Notes: generated by a model not told the origin, from the sequence alone. DNA of 64,000 bases from JAOXRU01 sp965247735 (GCA_965247735.1 CBDFHN010000002.1:1922001-1986000), one strand, 5' to 3'; numbered from the stretch's first letter, positions 25,597 through 38,094 are shown. Numbers and translations: made by a program.

Positions 25597-27291
25597 TTAA
25601 TTCTGATATTTAACAACTCCATTATCTAGCTCTACGGTCTGGTTGCAATTCTCCTCCCACTTCTTATTATTACTAACAACAATTAAAGCCCAAGGATTTT
25701 TATGATCTGTAAAATAGTTAATTATACGTGTAGCATCTTCATTATTAAACTGCTCTAATGGGTTCTCCAAAATCAATACTTTGGGCTGTTTTACAATTGC
25801 CCTAGCCAGTACTATTTTTTTTGCAGTTGTTTGAGACATTTGTTTCCCTTCAGGATGCAACATTGTATGTAATCCTTTTGGCTGCTCTTTTATAAACTGT
25901 GATAAACCAAGTTTTTCAAGAACTTCATATATCCGATCATCAGAAACATTATCATTTCCAAAAGTGATATTCTCTTTAATAGTAGCTTCAAACGGAATTT
26001 CTTCTGATAGTGATACCCCTAAGTGAGATCTATAATGATTTAAATGAATTCCTTGAACTGAAAGATTGTTTATATATAAACTCCCAGAAGTTGGTTCTAC
26101 AATTCCAGAAATAAGTCTTAAAAGCACAGATTTCCCTGAGCCGTTTTCTCCTTTAATCAACAATCTACTCTCAGAATTAAGACTTAGTGATACATTAGTT
26201 AAGATAGCAGTATCCCGATTAGAAACCTTATAGGAAACCTTATCCAGTTCTAATTCTATTCCTTTATCAAAATTTATTTTTTCCCCATCTTGTAATTCCA
26301 ATTCTTTATCGATCAATAGTCCAAGCTTTTCTATAGACGTAAGCATATCATAAACAGACTCCAAGCCTATCACAAGCTTCTCAACGGAGGCAATTACCAA
26401 AAGAATTATAATTTCTGCTGCTACAAACTGACCAATATTCATTTGCTGATTAAGTACCAAGGCACCACCAATTAACAAAAGCCCAGCAGTAATAATAACT
26501 TTAAAACCAATCATTTTCATAAATTGCCTTGCTATTATTTTAAAATGATTGTCTCTTGCTTTTAAATAATCACTCACTAATGCATCATTTTTTTCTAATG
26601 CAAAATTTGTGTTCCCCGATAGTTTAAAACTTATTACAGATCTAGCTATTTCCTGAATCCAATGCGCAACTTTATACTTATGCTTGGATTCGTCCAAACT
26701 AGTTATCAATCCTTTTTTTGCAGTATACCTAAACATTATAAAGGCTAGCAACAATAATGAGATACCAAAAACAATAAAAAAAGCATGATAAAAAGAAAGT
26801 AAAATCAACGCAAAAAGAATTTGCAATAAAGCAGAGGGTACATCAATTAACACCTTAGACAGCCCTTTTTGTATCGTTAATGTTTCAAAAAAACGATTGG
26901 CTAATTCTGGAGGATAATAATTACGAAGTTCTTTCATTGTCATTTTTGGAAATCGATAACTCAACTCAAAAGATGCTCTTGCAAATATGCGCTGCTGTAT
27001 AGTTTCAATAATTCTCAATTGCATTAACTGCAAAGCACCAGAGAACAATACTCCAATAGTCACCAACACCACCAATACAATCCAAGACGTAGATATTTGC
27101 GCTCCTTGGATAAGGTTTACAATAGCTTGTATACCTATTGGCAAAGACATAGCTATTAAACCAGAAAAAGAAGCATAATAAAAGACTTGCAAAATATCTT
27201 TCTTCTCTAATGCTAGCAGTTTTAAAAACCGCTGTAACGGTGTTAGTTTATCCATAGTTATAGTATTATCCATGATTGATATGACATTCAA
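25597..27291 (-). CDS. ABC transporter with fused membrane and degenerate ATPase domains
   Basis: 564 residues: a six-helix exporter membrane domain (about 35-330), then a nucleotide-binding domain. Walker A is intact (GENGSGKS, residues 381-388), but the other catalytic motifs are off consensus: the Q-loop Gln is missing (GVSLSEEIPF), the LSGGQ signature is MSQTT (485-489), Walker B reads VLILENP in place of a DE pair, and the switch His is Asn (VVSNN). It resembles HlyB-type exporters without the N-terminal peptidase domain. It is the first gene of an export operon with HlyD and TolC partners. It may hydrolyse ATP poorly or act mainly by binding. Three possible starts (Met1, 7, 13) exist. 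Confidence 0.87.
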   Translation of the reverse strand: MNVISIMDNTITMDKLTPLQRFLKLLALEKKDILQVFYYASFSGLIAMSLPIGIQAIVNLIQGAQISTSWIVLVVLVTIGVLFSGALQLMQLRIIETIQQRIFARASFELSYRFPKMTMKELRNYYPPELANRFFETLTIQKGLSKVLIDVPSALLQILFALILLSFYHAFFIVFGISLLLLAFIMFRYTAKKGLITSLDESKHKYKVAHWIQEIARSVISFKLSGNTNFALEKNDALVSDYLKARDNHFKIIARQFMKMIGFKVIITAGLLLIGGALVLNQQMNIGQFVAAEIIILLVIASVEKLVIGLESVYDMLTSIEKLGLLIDKELELQDGEKINFDKGIELELDKVSYKVSNRDTAILTNVSLSLNSESRLLIKGENGSGKSVLLRLISGIVEPTSGSLYINNLSVQGIHLNHYRSHLGVSLSEEIPFEATIKENITFGNDNVSDDRIYEVLEKLGLSQFIKEQPKGLHTMLHPEGKQMSQTTAKKIVLARAIVKQPKVLILENPLEQFNNEDATRIINYFTDHKNPWALIVVSNNKKWEENCNQTVELDNGVVKYQN

Positions 27292-27732
27292 TGATTCTAT
27301 CCATAAGTATCCAAGCCTCAGTAAAATCTACTAACATAAGTTACAAAATATCTTTAAGGCTTGTGCCTATCTAGATACTGTAGACAGATTTACACTATAA
27401 TTCCTTGTTCAAACAAAAGCATTCAGAATCACAAAAAGCTTCGCTTGTAAATATAATAGTATTACTATCATTAATCAATGTTTAACTAGTATATTTTGTG
27501 TTTAAAAGTAAAAAATAGATTTAAAACCAATATTTGGATTCTATAAGAGAGATAAAGAAGATATAATTGACACAAACTAATTGAGATCAAAATGAAATGA
27601 TCTAGAGAAATATCTGAATACTGTCACAGCTATACATCGAAGTAAAGTACAATTATTAGCTCATATACAGATTCTAACCAACCAAACGTGGCATCATCTT
27701 TGTATTCTTATTAGTAATTAAATATTTTTATA
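27292..27732. other. 441-bp divergent intergenic region, no gene seen
   Basis: Lies between the export operon (minus) and the cold-shock gene (plus). AT-rich, with no ORF. An imperfect -7 box CATCTTTG occurs near 27695-27702, about 30 bases before the cold-shock ATG. Nothing else stands out. Confidence 0.4.
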
Positions 27733-27924
27733 ATGAATAAAGGAACAGTAAAATTCTTCAACGAAGCAAAAGGCTTCGGATTTATAACAGAAGAAGGTTC
27801 AAACAAAGAACATTTTGTACACATCTCTGGATTGATCGATGAAATTCGTGAAGGTGATGCAGTAGAATTTGAACTCACAGAAGGAAAAAAAGGGCTAAAC
27901 GCAGTAAATGTAAAAGTTATCTAG
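27733..27924 (+). CDS. Cold-shock domain protein
   Basis: 63 residues, a single five-stranded OB-fold nucleic-acid-binding domain. The RNP1 motif is KGFGFI and RNP2 is EHFVHIS. It starts MNKGTVKFFNEAKGFGF, typical of the CspA family. It acts as an RNA chaperone that melts RNA secondary structure. It is monocistronic, with a strong terminator 22 bases downstream. Whether it is cold-induced cannot be told. Confidence 0.95.
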   Translation: MNKGTVKFFNEAKGFGFITEEGSNKEHFVHISGLIDEIREGDAVEFELTEGKKGLNAVNVKVI

Positions 27925-27946
27925 CCACTTTTTAATTAAATAACAA

Positions 27947-27983
27947 AGCCCCTTAGCAAATTATGCTAAGGGGCTATTTTTTT
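27947..27983 (+). terminator. Terminator after cold-shock gene
   Basis: 12-bp perfect stem AGCCCCTTAGCA / TGCTAAGGGGCT with a 5-base loop and a T run. Confidence 0.93.
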
Positions 27984-28055
27984 GGACTTATCTAAGATTG
28001 GATTGTTTTTGACTCTTTAACTTCTTTGCTTTTTAACTAATTCCTTAAGTTTAAA

Positions 28056-28092
28056 GCAAAAAAAATCCTCAATTACAATGTAATTGAGGATT
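28056..28092 (-). terminator. Terminator of the rRNA operon
   Basis: Perfect 14-base inverted repeat (arms 28064-28077 and 28079-28092) followed, on the minus strand, by a T run, directly after 5S rRNA. Confidence 0.9.
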
Positions 28093-28097
28093 CTAAG

Positions 28098-28205
28098 AAA
28101 GGCGACGACATACTCTCCCACCAGTGGCAGTACCATCTGCGCAAATGGGCTTAACTTCTCTGTTCGGAATGGTAAGAGGTGAGCCCCATCGCTATAATCA
28201 CCTTA
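28098..28205 (-). rRNA. rrf: 5S ribosomal RNA
   Basis: Minus-strand sequence with the bacteroidotal 5S features GGTGATTATAGCGATGGGG at the 5' end, CCGAACAGAGAAGTTAAGCC in loop C, and a closing 3' arm that pairs with the 5' end (AAGGTGA with TCGCCTT). Ends are placed by pairing and may be off by a few bases. Confidence 0.93.
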
Positions 28206-28206
28206 A

Positions 28207-28275
28207 GTCTTTAGTGGTCAGTTTTCGGTAATCAGTATTCAGTTCTCACTGTGTACTGCTACTGTTAACTGCCAA
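28207..28275. repeat. CAGT/ACTG heptad palindrome, 5S-23S spacer
   Basis: CAGT words on the left (with spacing of about 7) meet ACTG words on the right (ACTG recurring every 6-7 bases), so the tract can fold back on itself. Related tracts lie at 31296-31360 and 31449-31530. Confidence 0.65.
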
Positions 28276-28349
28276 CTATATATAAGTTAACATACTGAGA
28301 TAAATGATTTTGATTTTTGATCGAATAGTTTATAAAATAAAAAGAGCGT

Positions 28350-31182
<2,833 letters not shown>

Positions 31183-31275
31183 TGTACTATTATTCTCTTA
31201 TTTATTTTCTACTCGTTCAAATTATTGTCTGATCTCTCTAACAATAATTTTCTCGTATTCTTTTATCTCAATATG

Positions 31276-31285
31276 TCAATGAACG
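31276..31285 (-). promoter_or_regulatory. boxA-like antitermination element before 23S
   Basis: Minus strand CGTTCATTGA followed by CATATTGAG, about 95 bases upstream of 23S. It matches the copies at 33394 and 33648. Confidence 0.5.
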
Positions 31286-31295
31286 TTTATTTAGT

Positions 31296-31360
31296 CCGCA
31301 GTGATCAGTGGTCAGTTGGCAGTAAAAAAAACTGCTTCCTGTATACTGCTACTGCATACT
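31296..31360. repeat. CAGT/ACTG heptad palindrome, 23S-tRNA-Ala spacer
   Basis: Four exact 7-base steps of CAGTNNN on the left, an A run, then ACTG words at 6-7-base steps on the right. Inverted symmetry allows a long imperfect hairpin. Confidence 0.7.
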
Positions 31361-31367
31361 AATTTTG

Positions 31368-31441
31368 TGGAGAATATCGGAGTCGAACCGATGACCTCCT
31401 GCGTGCAAGGCAGGCGCTCTAGCCAGCTGAGCTAATCCCCC
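31368..31441 (-). tRNA. tRNA-Ala(TGC)
   Basis: 74 nt on the minus strand. Anticodon loop CTTGCAC gives TGC. The acceptor GGGGGAT pairs with ATTCTCC using G-U pairs. It lies in the 16S-23S spacer, as is usual in Bacteroidota. Confidence 0.95.
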
Positions 31442-31448
31442 GTTTTTA

Positions 31449-31530
31449 AGTTGGCTGTCCCGTATTCAGTAATCAGTCTATATTTGACGTACTGCGTACT
31501 GCAAACTGCGTACTGTAAACTGGTTTCCCA
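31449..31530. repeat. CAGT/ACTG heptad palindrome, tRNA-Ala/tRNA-Ile spacer
   Basis: Two CAGTNNN steps on the left; on the right five ACTGNNN steps at exact 7-base spacing (ACTGCGT ACTGCAA ACTGCGT and so on). Confidence 0.7.
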
Positions 31531-31557
31531 ACTTCTAAAATTTCCTTCTATTCTTTT

Positions 31558-31566
31558 TAATGAACG
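31558..31566 (-). promoter_or_regulatory. boxA-like element between tRNA-Ala and tRNA-Ile
   Basis: Minus strand CGTTCATTA, a shorter match to the GTTCATTRA elements in the 16S leader and before 23S. Confidence 0.35.
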
Positions 31567-31598
31567 TGTGATAATAAATTATCAATTCCTTTTTTTTG

Positions 31599-31672
31599 TA
31601 GTCCCAGGCAGACTCGAACTGCCGACCTCTACATTATCAGTGTAGCGCTCTAACCAGCTGAGCTATGGGACT
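31599..31672 (-). tRNA. tRNA-Ile(GAT)
   Basis: 74 nt on the minus strand. Anticodon loop CTGATAA gives GAT. Acceptor AGTCCCA pairs with TGGGACT. It is the first tRNA after 16S in the operon. Confidence 0.95.
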
Positions 31673-31749
31673 TCATAACTTTAATATTTAATACAGCTTT
31701 AAGCAAGTCCATCATCTTTTAAAATGATTTATCTTTAATTATCTACTCT

Positions 31750-33273
<1,524 letters not shown>

Positions 33274-33393
33274 AATCTTAAATATAATTTAGTATCAACA
33301 ATTAAAACTTAAACCTTCTCTACTCAATAATGGTCTTACTTAATTTTGTCTCGAAATTATATATCGCTATATAATTTCTGCTGTATCAATATT

Positions 33394-33403
33394 TCAATGA
33401 ACT
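33394..33403 (-). promoter_or_regulatory. boxA-like element in 16S leader (proximal)
   Basis: Minus strand AGTTCATTGA followed by AATATTGA, about 120 bases before 16S. Same word as at 33648 and 31276. Confidence 0.5.
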
Positions 33404-33574
33404 CTTTAAAATCCGTATTAAGTCTTAAGTATTATGTACTAAGTATAAAACTTGCACTCTACTATATAATCAATACTTATTTGTGAAATTACTAGACTCG
33501 AACTAGTGGGATTTTTTAACGTTAAAACCCTTTCCAAAATTTCGTTTCGCTTTTGCTCTCTCGCTAAGCGGCTG

Positions 33575-33604
33575 CAAACATACAAACTCTTTTTTAACTG
33601 ACAA
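33575..33604 (-). promoter_or_regulatory. rRNA operon promoter P1
   Basis: TTG (33602-33604), a 19-base spacer, then TATGTTTG (33575-33582), followed by CAGCCGCTTAGC. Nearest of three promoters to 16S, about 300 bases upstream. Confidence 0.8.
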
Positions 33605-33647
33605 CTTTATTTCTAAAGTTTTTTTTAGTTTGTTTTTGCAAGATTTC

Positions 33648-33657
33648 TCAATGAACT
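33648..33657 (-). promoter_or_regulatory. boxA-like element between P1 and P2
   Basis: Minus strand AGTTCATTGA, about 20 bases into the transcript expected from P2. Confidence 0.45.
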
Positions 33658-33677
33658 TTTTCCTTATTACTGGGCTG

Positions 33678-33709
33678 CAAATGTACTGCTTTTATTTCAT
33701 ATAAAACAA
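33678..33709 (-). promoter_or_regulatory. rRNA operon promoter P2
   Basis: TTG (33707-33709), a 21-base spacer, TACATTTG (33678-33685), followed by CAGCCCAG. Confidence 0.75.
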
Positions 33710-33750
33710 AAATAATTTTAAGTTTTATTTGCAATTTTTTTACCCAATCT

Positions 33751-33760
33751 TAATGAACGT
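33751..33760 (-). promoter_or_regulatory. boxA-like element between P2 and P3
   Basis: Minus strand ACGTTCATTA, about 40 bases into the transcript expected from P3. Confidence 0.4.
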
Positions 33761-33799
33761 TTGCCTTGTTACTAACTCTCGTTTGTCCCTTAGCGGCTG

Positions 33800-33829
33800 C
33801 AAAGATACACGCCTTTTTAATTCCCACAA
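33800..33829 (-). promoter_or_regulatory. rRNA operon promoter P3
   Basis: TTG (33827-33829), a 19-base spacer, TATCTTTG (33800-33807), followed by CAGCCGCTAAGG, nearly the same initial sequence as P1. Confidence 0.78.
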
Positions 33830-34020
33830 GGGTTTTTGGATTCTTTTTTTTCGCTTCTTTGAAACCTTCTCTTAATGTGCTAGAAACCTTGGCTTTATAT
33901 TTGATCTTTTTTTTAACAAAAGGCAATGATTGCTTACTCGGGTGGCAAAAGAAGATAAACTACTTATTTCGACTATAAAAGAAAGATGGGAAATAGTGGA
34001 TGGACCGCTTACTCGAATGA

Positions 34021-34180
34021 CTCTTCTTTGTTAAATAGATATTAATGAGGTACTACACAGTTCTATTGAATAATATCGTGTGTTCATTTTTTACTCACAC
34101 TCCTCTTTGCTTGTTAAATAGGAGTTCGTGATGTGCTACGCAGTTCCATTGAATAATTATGTTCATTTTTTCCATTGATG
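34021..34180. repeat. Tandem imperfect duplication, about 75-80 bp
   Basis: The two halves share CTCTTTG..TTAAATAG, GTGCTAC/GTACTAC, CAGTTCNATTGAATAAT and GTTCATTTTTT in the same order, roughly 70 percent alike by eye. Confidence 0.65.
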
Positions 34181-34932
34181 AAAAAACGAACCAAAAAAAT
34201 CTAGACTGCATTTAAGAAAATAAAATTCCTAATCCTCATCGCTAAATTATAGGAACTCGCTGCGCTCAAACAGCCTTGACACCAATAAAACCTCAAAACA
34301 ATTGCTAATCTAATATTTTTGAATCCTTTCTTTTCCTAATAAAATAGAACTATAGCTATGGCTATGCTTAGATTTTATTAATCAATTAAGAATCCAAAAC
34401 CTGATTACCTTAACTTCTTATTTTAAAATTTAATCGGTGTTGATTTTAACGCTCTCTGCGGTTGCAATTTTATATTTTCTTAACTGAGGTCATTGGGATT
34501 ACCCCAAGGTTGTTTTTTACTTGCTTAGAAGTGGAGTTACCTACTCGGATTCTTTCTAGAGAATAGCCAGTAGCGAAAAGCCAATAGTTTGCTTACTCGG
34601 ACTCCATAAGAGAAAAGAAAATAGAGGATAGACTGCTTACTCGGATGTCTCTTCTAGGCTATTAGCCAATAGCGAAAAGGCAATAGTTTACTTACTCGGA
34701 CGGTTAGGAAACAAGAGAATTGAGTATAGATCCCTACTCTTATATATATAGTGTTGGAAAACGAATATACATATTATGATTGGTTAGGTTTTATGACCTC
34801 TGACATAATTAAAACCCATTAAACCGATAATCAACCCCTTATCTTAGTAAAAAACAAGATTTTAGCTGTTTTGTAGGAGGACTACAAAATTTACGAGGGC
34901 TTCCGCAACCGTTGCGGACGAGATTGTTAGCC

Positions 34933-35091
34933 AACATTATCACCAGGCGCGATATTGTGTAGAATATCAACTATACAATATTACCCTGCACGATAGTAAG
35001 TGGAATTGTCCGCCAACATTATCACCCTGCGTTATATTGGGTGCAATTGCTGCTATACATATAGTCCCTGCACTATAGCGGGCGCCATTGT
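34933..35091. repeat. Array of four palindromic units, period about 41 bp
   Basis: Units at about 34933-34967, 34975-35009, 35014-35049 and 35057-35091. Each has an outer ACAAT / ATTGT-like pair, an inner CACCC / GGGTG-like pair and a centre near TGCACTATAG. Unit 3 has perfect CACCC/GGGTG arms and unit 2 has ACAAT/ATTGT ends. The units differ in sequence but keep the pairing. Confidence 0.65.
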
Positions 35092-35597
35092 TTGGTTACA
35101 ATTGCTAAAACAAGGGTTGCGTATGTTTTTATAAACCTATAACTTCTATAAATACAATATCTAGATTGTTAGTTGTTTTATTCTGGATTTGACAAAGCAA
35201 TCTCACTTTCGTTTGCCTTGACCGCTAAGTCGGGAGACTTTGCGGAGCGGGGGTCGGGAAGAAAAAGATGATAGAGACAAGATACAAGACTGCTACTCGG
35301 ACGGAGAAGAAAAAGAGGAAAGAAGATAGAGAATAGACTGCTCACTCGAATGGATGTTCTAGGAAATAAAAAAAAACAGAAATGCCAACAAAAAAACTTT
35401 TAGTTAATGAGGTAGTCTTGATTCTTGTTTCTCTGTTTTCCTTATTTTTTAAGATTAGGAGTAAGCCTTATTGGCTATTGGCTAATTAACTTTTTCTCTT
35501 TTAACTCTCCTTTACACTTTTGCCTAATACCTAACTTAAAATACTCTGCAAATTATCAACAATTAATAAGAAGTAACATTATATAAGTACAGATGCC

Positions 35598-35677
35598 TAG
35601 CCCAGATTGATACGGCAGCTTTTGGGAGGTACGAACAAAACTATAGTGGAAAGCTGGAAATTGCTCCTGAAAAAAAA
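35598..35677 (-). repeat. 80-bp dispersed element, copy A
   Basis: Closely matches 40005-40083. It lies 30 bases past the stop codon of the minus-strand barrel gene at 35708. It contains CAGCTTTTG...CAAAAC and AAAGCTG pairings and could be a structured RNA or 3' element. Strand is given relative to the adjacent gene. Confidence 0.8.
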
Positions 35678-35707
35678 TATCCATTTGAGGAAAGTCAAAA
35701 TCTGCTT

Positions 35708-37882
35708 TTAAAAATCGAATCGGTAATTCATCTTAAACGCTACTCCCCAGTTTTGCCTTGTTATATCTTGATTGTAATTATCGGAGACCACCAAATAGAT
35801 ATACGATAAAGGTTTGTATTCCCATTGCAAACGGCTGTTGATATTAAAATTATCGAACTGGGTGTTGTATTGCACATAGGTAGTCCAGTTTAATCGATTG
35901 GAAAAGAAAACCTCTCCCGTAAAACGTGCCAAGTGAAAAATATCGTTCCCCAATTCTTTTAAATCAATGTCGTTACGTTCGTAGCGCATTTGTAGGCGCG
36001 CAAAAGGTAATAATTGATATTGTGCATTGGCTCTTATTCGATTTCTATGTCCATTATAGTAACTTCCATATTCGAGATCTCCTCCAAATTGGAACTTTTT
36101 ACTATCGGCTGAGCTATATCCCAACCCTGCTTTCATAAAATTATACTGATTGACGGCTATGGCATTTTCATTCTGTAATGGGTCGAAAGCATATTTTAAA
36201 TTTACATATTCATGTATTACCCATCCAAAAATAGAAGATTGATCTTTAAATCTTAGATTATTGTTTAATACAGTTCTGGATTGCAAAGCTTTGCCTTGTT
36301 CGTCCCAATACATCGTATTAGACAGATTAAAATAGCGGTAATTATCAAGGATCTTGGAGTCTTTATAGAATTTTGTTAACGTAAAACGTCCTCTGCTTTG
36401 TGTATAGCCCTCTCTTATGGTGGTTTCTGAAATAGCATCGTAATTATATAAACGTGGTACAAAACCAACATCTGTAATATAATTTTTTTCTACCTTTCTA
36501 ACACCAGCATAACCAGATGCATTTATGTTATTGTACCAAACTCCTAAATTGTAAAAATTGTTTTCTCCAGAGATATCGTTAGTAGCACTGCCTGCAAAAT
36601 TTGCTAGTCCTGTCCATTTATTGTTTTTTGATTGATAATTTACATTGACCCCCGCTACTCTATTATAATCGTCTAGGAAAGAAAATCCATCTGTTTCTTG
36701 CCTATTGATCAAAAATCCTGTTGCCGTAAAAGCATCTGATAATTGTTGCTGTACTACAAAGGCTCCATAATTTTGGGCAGGATTCTCATCTTCTTCTTTT
36801 GTTGCGACATTGAGTATGCCTAGTCGTGTCTTTTTAGCAATATTTCCAGATAATTTTAATCCGAATACTATTTCGCTATCTGCTCCTATTCGCCTGGAAT
36901 AAAAAGGATTTACTCCACTTACGCCTAAATTTGTAAAAAGATCGCTGTTTTCTAAAAAGAAATTACGGCGCTCTGGAAAAAATACTGAAAAACGACTTAG
37001 ATTGGTTACCTGCCGATCTACATCTATCTGTGAGAAATCGGGATTTATAGTAACATCCAATTTTAATGATGAACTTAGGTTGTATTGAACATCTACACTT
37101 GGTTTTACCGTTGTCTCTTTTGTACCATTAGCTACATCTTCTAGATGGTTTATAGTTACAGACGGTGTTACCGCAAATCGTGATGATTTGTTTTCGGCTA
37201 AGTTTTCCACCTCAAAGACTTTGGTGAATCGCAAATCGAATTGACTATAGTTACGATCTATAGGTGTATTTGTTGTCCACTCGTTTATTTTAATATTTCT
37301 GGTATGAAACATCATTCCCCAATTTGGATTATCGGCTTTATAACCTAGTGCTTTTAGTGGAATTTCTACTTCGAAAATCTTTAACTTTCCTTTTACTGAA
37401 GTTTTAGCATTCCAAACGGTACTCCAGCTAGTACTTATCCTAAAGCCATCTCCATTTCTAGATACCAAGGCGTCTATTAATGCACCGCCCATATTGACAA
37501 TAAAGAAATACCCAGATTGCTGTTGGTTATAAGTATCGATAATTATTGCAAAAGAATCGCTACTACCTCCTGAGTTTCCAATATCATCTCGTTTTAGAGA
37601 TCCTAGCTGAACATCGGAACTTGGATCGTGATACACCGCACTTATATATAGTTTTTTACCATCTTGAAACATTTTTACTTCTGTTTTATTGGCAGCCACA
37701 TCTCCATTATTTGGTATATAATTAAGGAATCCGCCTTCCGGAACTAGTTCGTCCCATATGGACTCGTTTAATTCTCCGTCTAATTTAATAGTACTATTAC
37801 TAAAGGCTATTTTTGGAGTTTGAGCCTGAGCATAAAAACTTCCTGAAAGCAGCAATAAAAGAAAAATATATTTTTTCATCAT
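35708..37882 (-). CDS. Outer-membrane barrel protein with N-terminal CBM9-like domain (DUF5916 type)
   Basis: 724 residues with a signal peptide (1-20). The N-terminal carbohydrate-binding family 9-like sandwich (about 25-215) shows IKLDGELNESIWDE and FQDGKKLYISAVYHDP. A large C-terminal barrel of DUF5916 type follows, with DINPDFSQID-like INPDFSQIDVDRQVTNLSRFSVFFPERRNFFLEN, read here in parts, the family signature near 280-315. The role is unknown; the family is widespread in Bacteroidota and often linked to carbohydrate or peptide handling at the surface. It is divergent from the LytS/LytR genes, which might regulate it. A -7 box lies at 37941-37948. Confidence 0.85.
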   Translation of the reverse strand: MMKKYIFLLLLLSGSFYAQAQTPKIAFSNSTIKLDGELNESIWDELVPEGGFLNYIPNNGDVAANKTEVKMFQDGKKLYISAVYHDPSSDVQLGSLKRDDIGNSGGSSDSFAIIIDTYNQQQSGYFFIVNMGGALIDALVSRNGDGFRISTSWSTVWNAKTSVKGKLKIFEVEIPLKALGYKADNPNWGMMFHTRNIKINEWTTNTPIDRNYSQFDLRFTKVFEVENLAENKSSRFAVTPSVTINHLEDVANGTKETTVKPSVDVQYNLSSSLKLDVTINPDFSQIDVDRQVTNLSRFSVFFPERRNFFLENSDLFTNLGVSGVNPFYSRRIGADSEIVFGLKLSGNIAKKTRLGILNVATKEEDENPAQNYGAFVVQQQLSDAFTATGFLINRQETDGFSFLDDYNRVAGVNVNYQSKNNKWTGLANFAGSATNDISGENNFYNLGVWYNNINASGYAGVRKVEKNYITDVGFVPRLYNYDAISETTIREGYTQSRGRFTLTKFYKDSKILDNYRYFNLSNTMYWDEQGKALQSRTVLNNNLRFKDQSSIFGWVIHEYVNLKYAFDPLQNENAIAVNQYNFMKAGLGYSSADSKKFQFGGDLEYGSYYNGHRNRIRANAQYQLLPFARLQMRYERNDIDLKELGNDIFHLARFTGEVFFSNRLNWTTYVQYNTQFDNFNINSRLQWEYKPLSYIYLVVSDNYNQDITRQNWGVAFKMNYRFDF

Positions 37883-37940
37883 AAAATAAATAAACGATTA
37901 TACCTATAGTTCTTACTTTAGAAAAAGCATAAACAGATTT

Positions 37941-37948
37941 CAAAAGTA
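37941..37948 (-). promoter_or_regulatory. -7 box of the DUF5916 gene
   Basis: TACTTTTG on the minus strand, about 58 bases before the ATG. No -33 TTG is seen. Confidence 0.45.
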
Positions 37949-38068
37949 ATGGTATGTTGTATTGTAATTTTATAAATAGACCAATGTGTAGTTATTGCCT
38001 TCGGAGAGATTATTTCTATAAAAAATGGTGCTTTGTCAACGAAACCTATATTTACAGCATCAAAAAAA

Positions 38069-38076
38069 TAGATTTG
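38069..38076 (+). promoter_or_regulatory. -7 box of lytS-lytR
   Basis: TAGATTTG, 18 bases before ATG 38095. No -33 TTG at the usual distance. Confidence 0.4.
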
Positions 38077-38094
38077 GGCTACTTTTAATAAGCC

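Larger units (their letters stand above)
33830..35597. other. Gene-free, repeat-rich 1.77-kb region upstream of the rRNA operon
   Basis: No convincing coding frame. It contains: a tandem pair of about 75-80 bp (34021-34180); about eight copies of a TACTCG(G/A) word between 33.93 and 35.35 kb; degenerate TAGCCAA heptads; a perfect small hairpin CCGCAAC/GTTGCGG (34903-34917); and four palindromic units at 34933-35091. It looks like accumulated repeat debris or an unrecognised regulatory or mobile region. Confidence 0.6.

Noticed and set aside
33766..33978. 70-codon frame upstream of the rRNA operon
   Set aside because: It runs across promoter P3 and AT-rich DNA, with no homology that I recognise.
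34933..35091. CRISPR array
   Set aside because: Units are palindromic and vary along their whole length; there is no constant repeat with unrelated spacers and no cas gene nearby.
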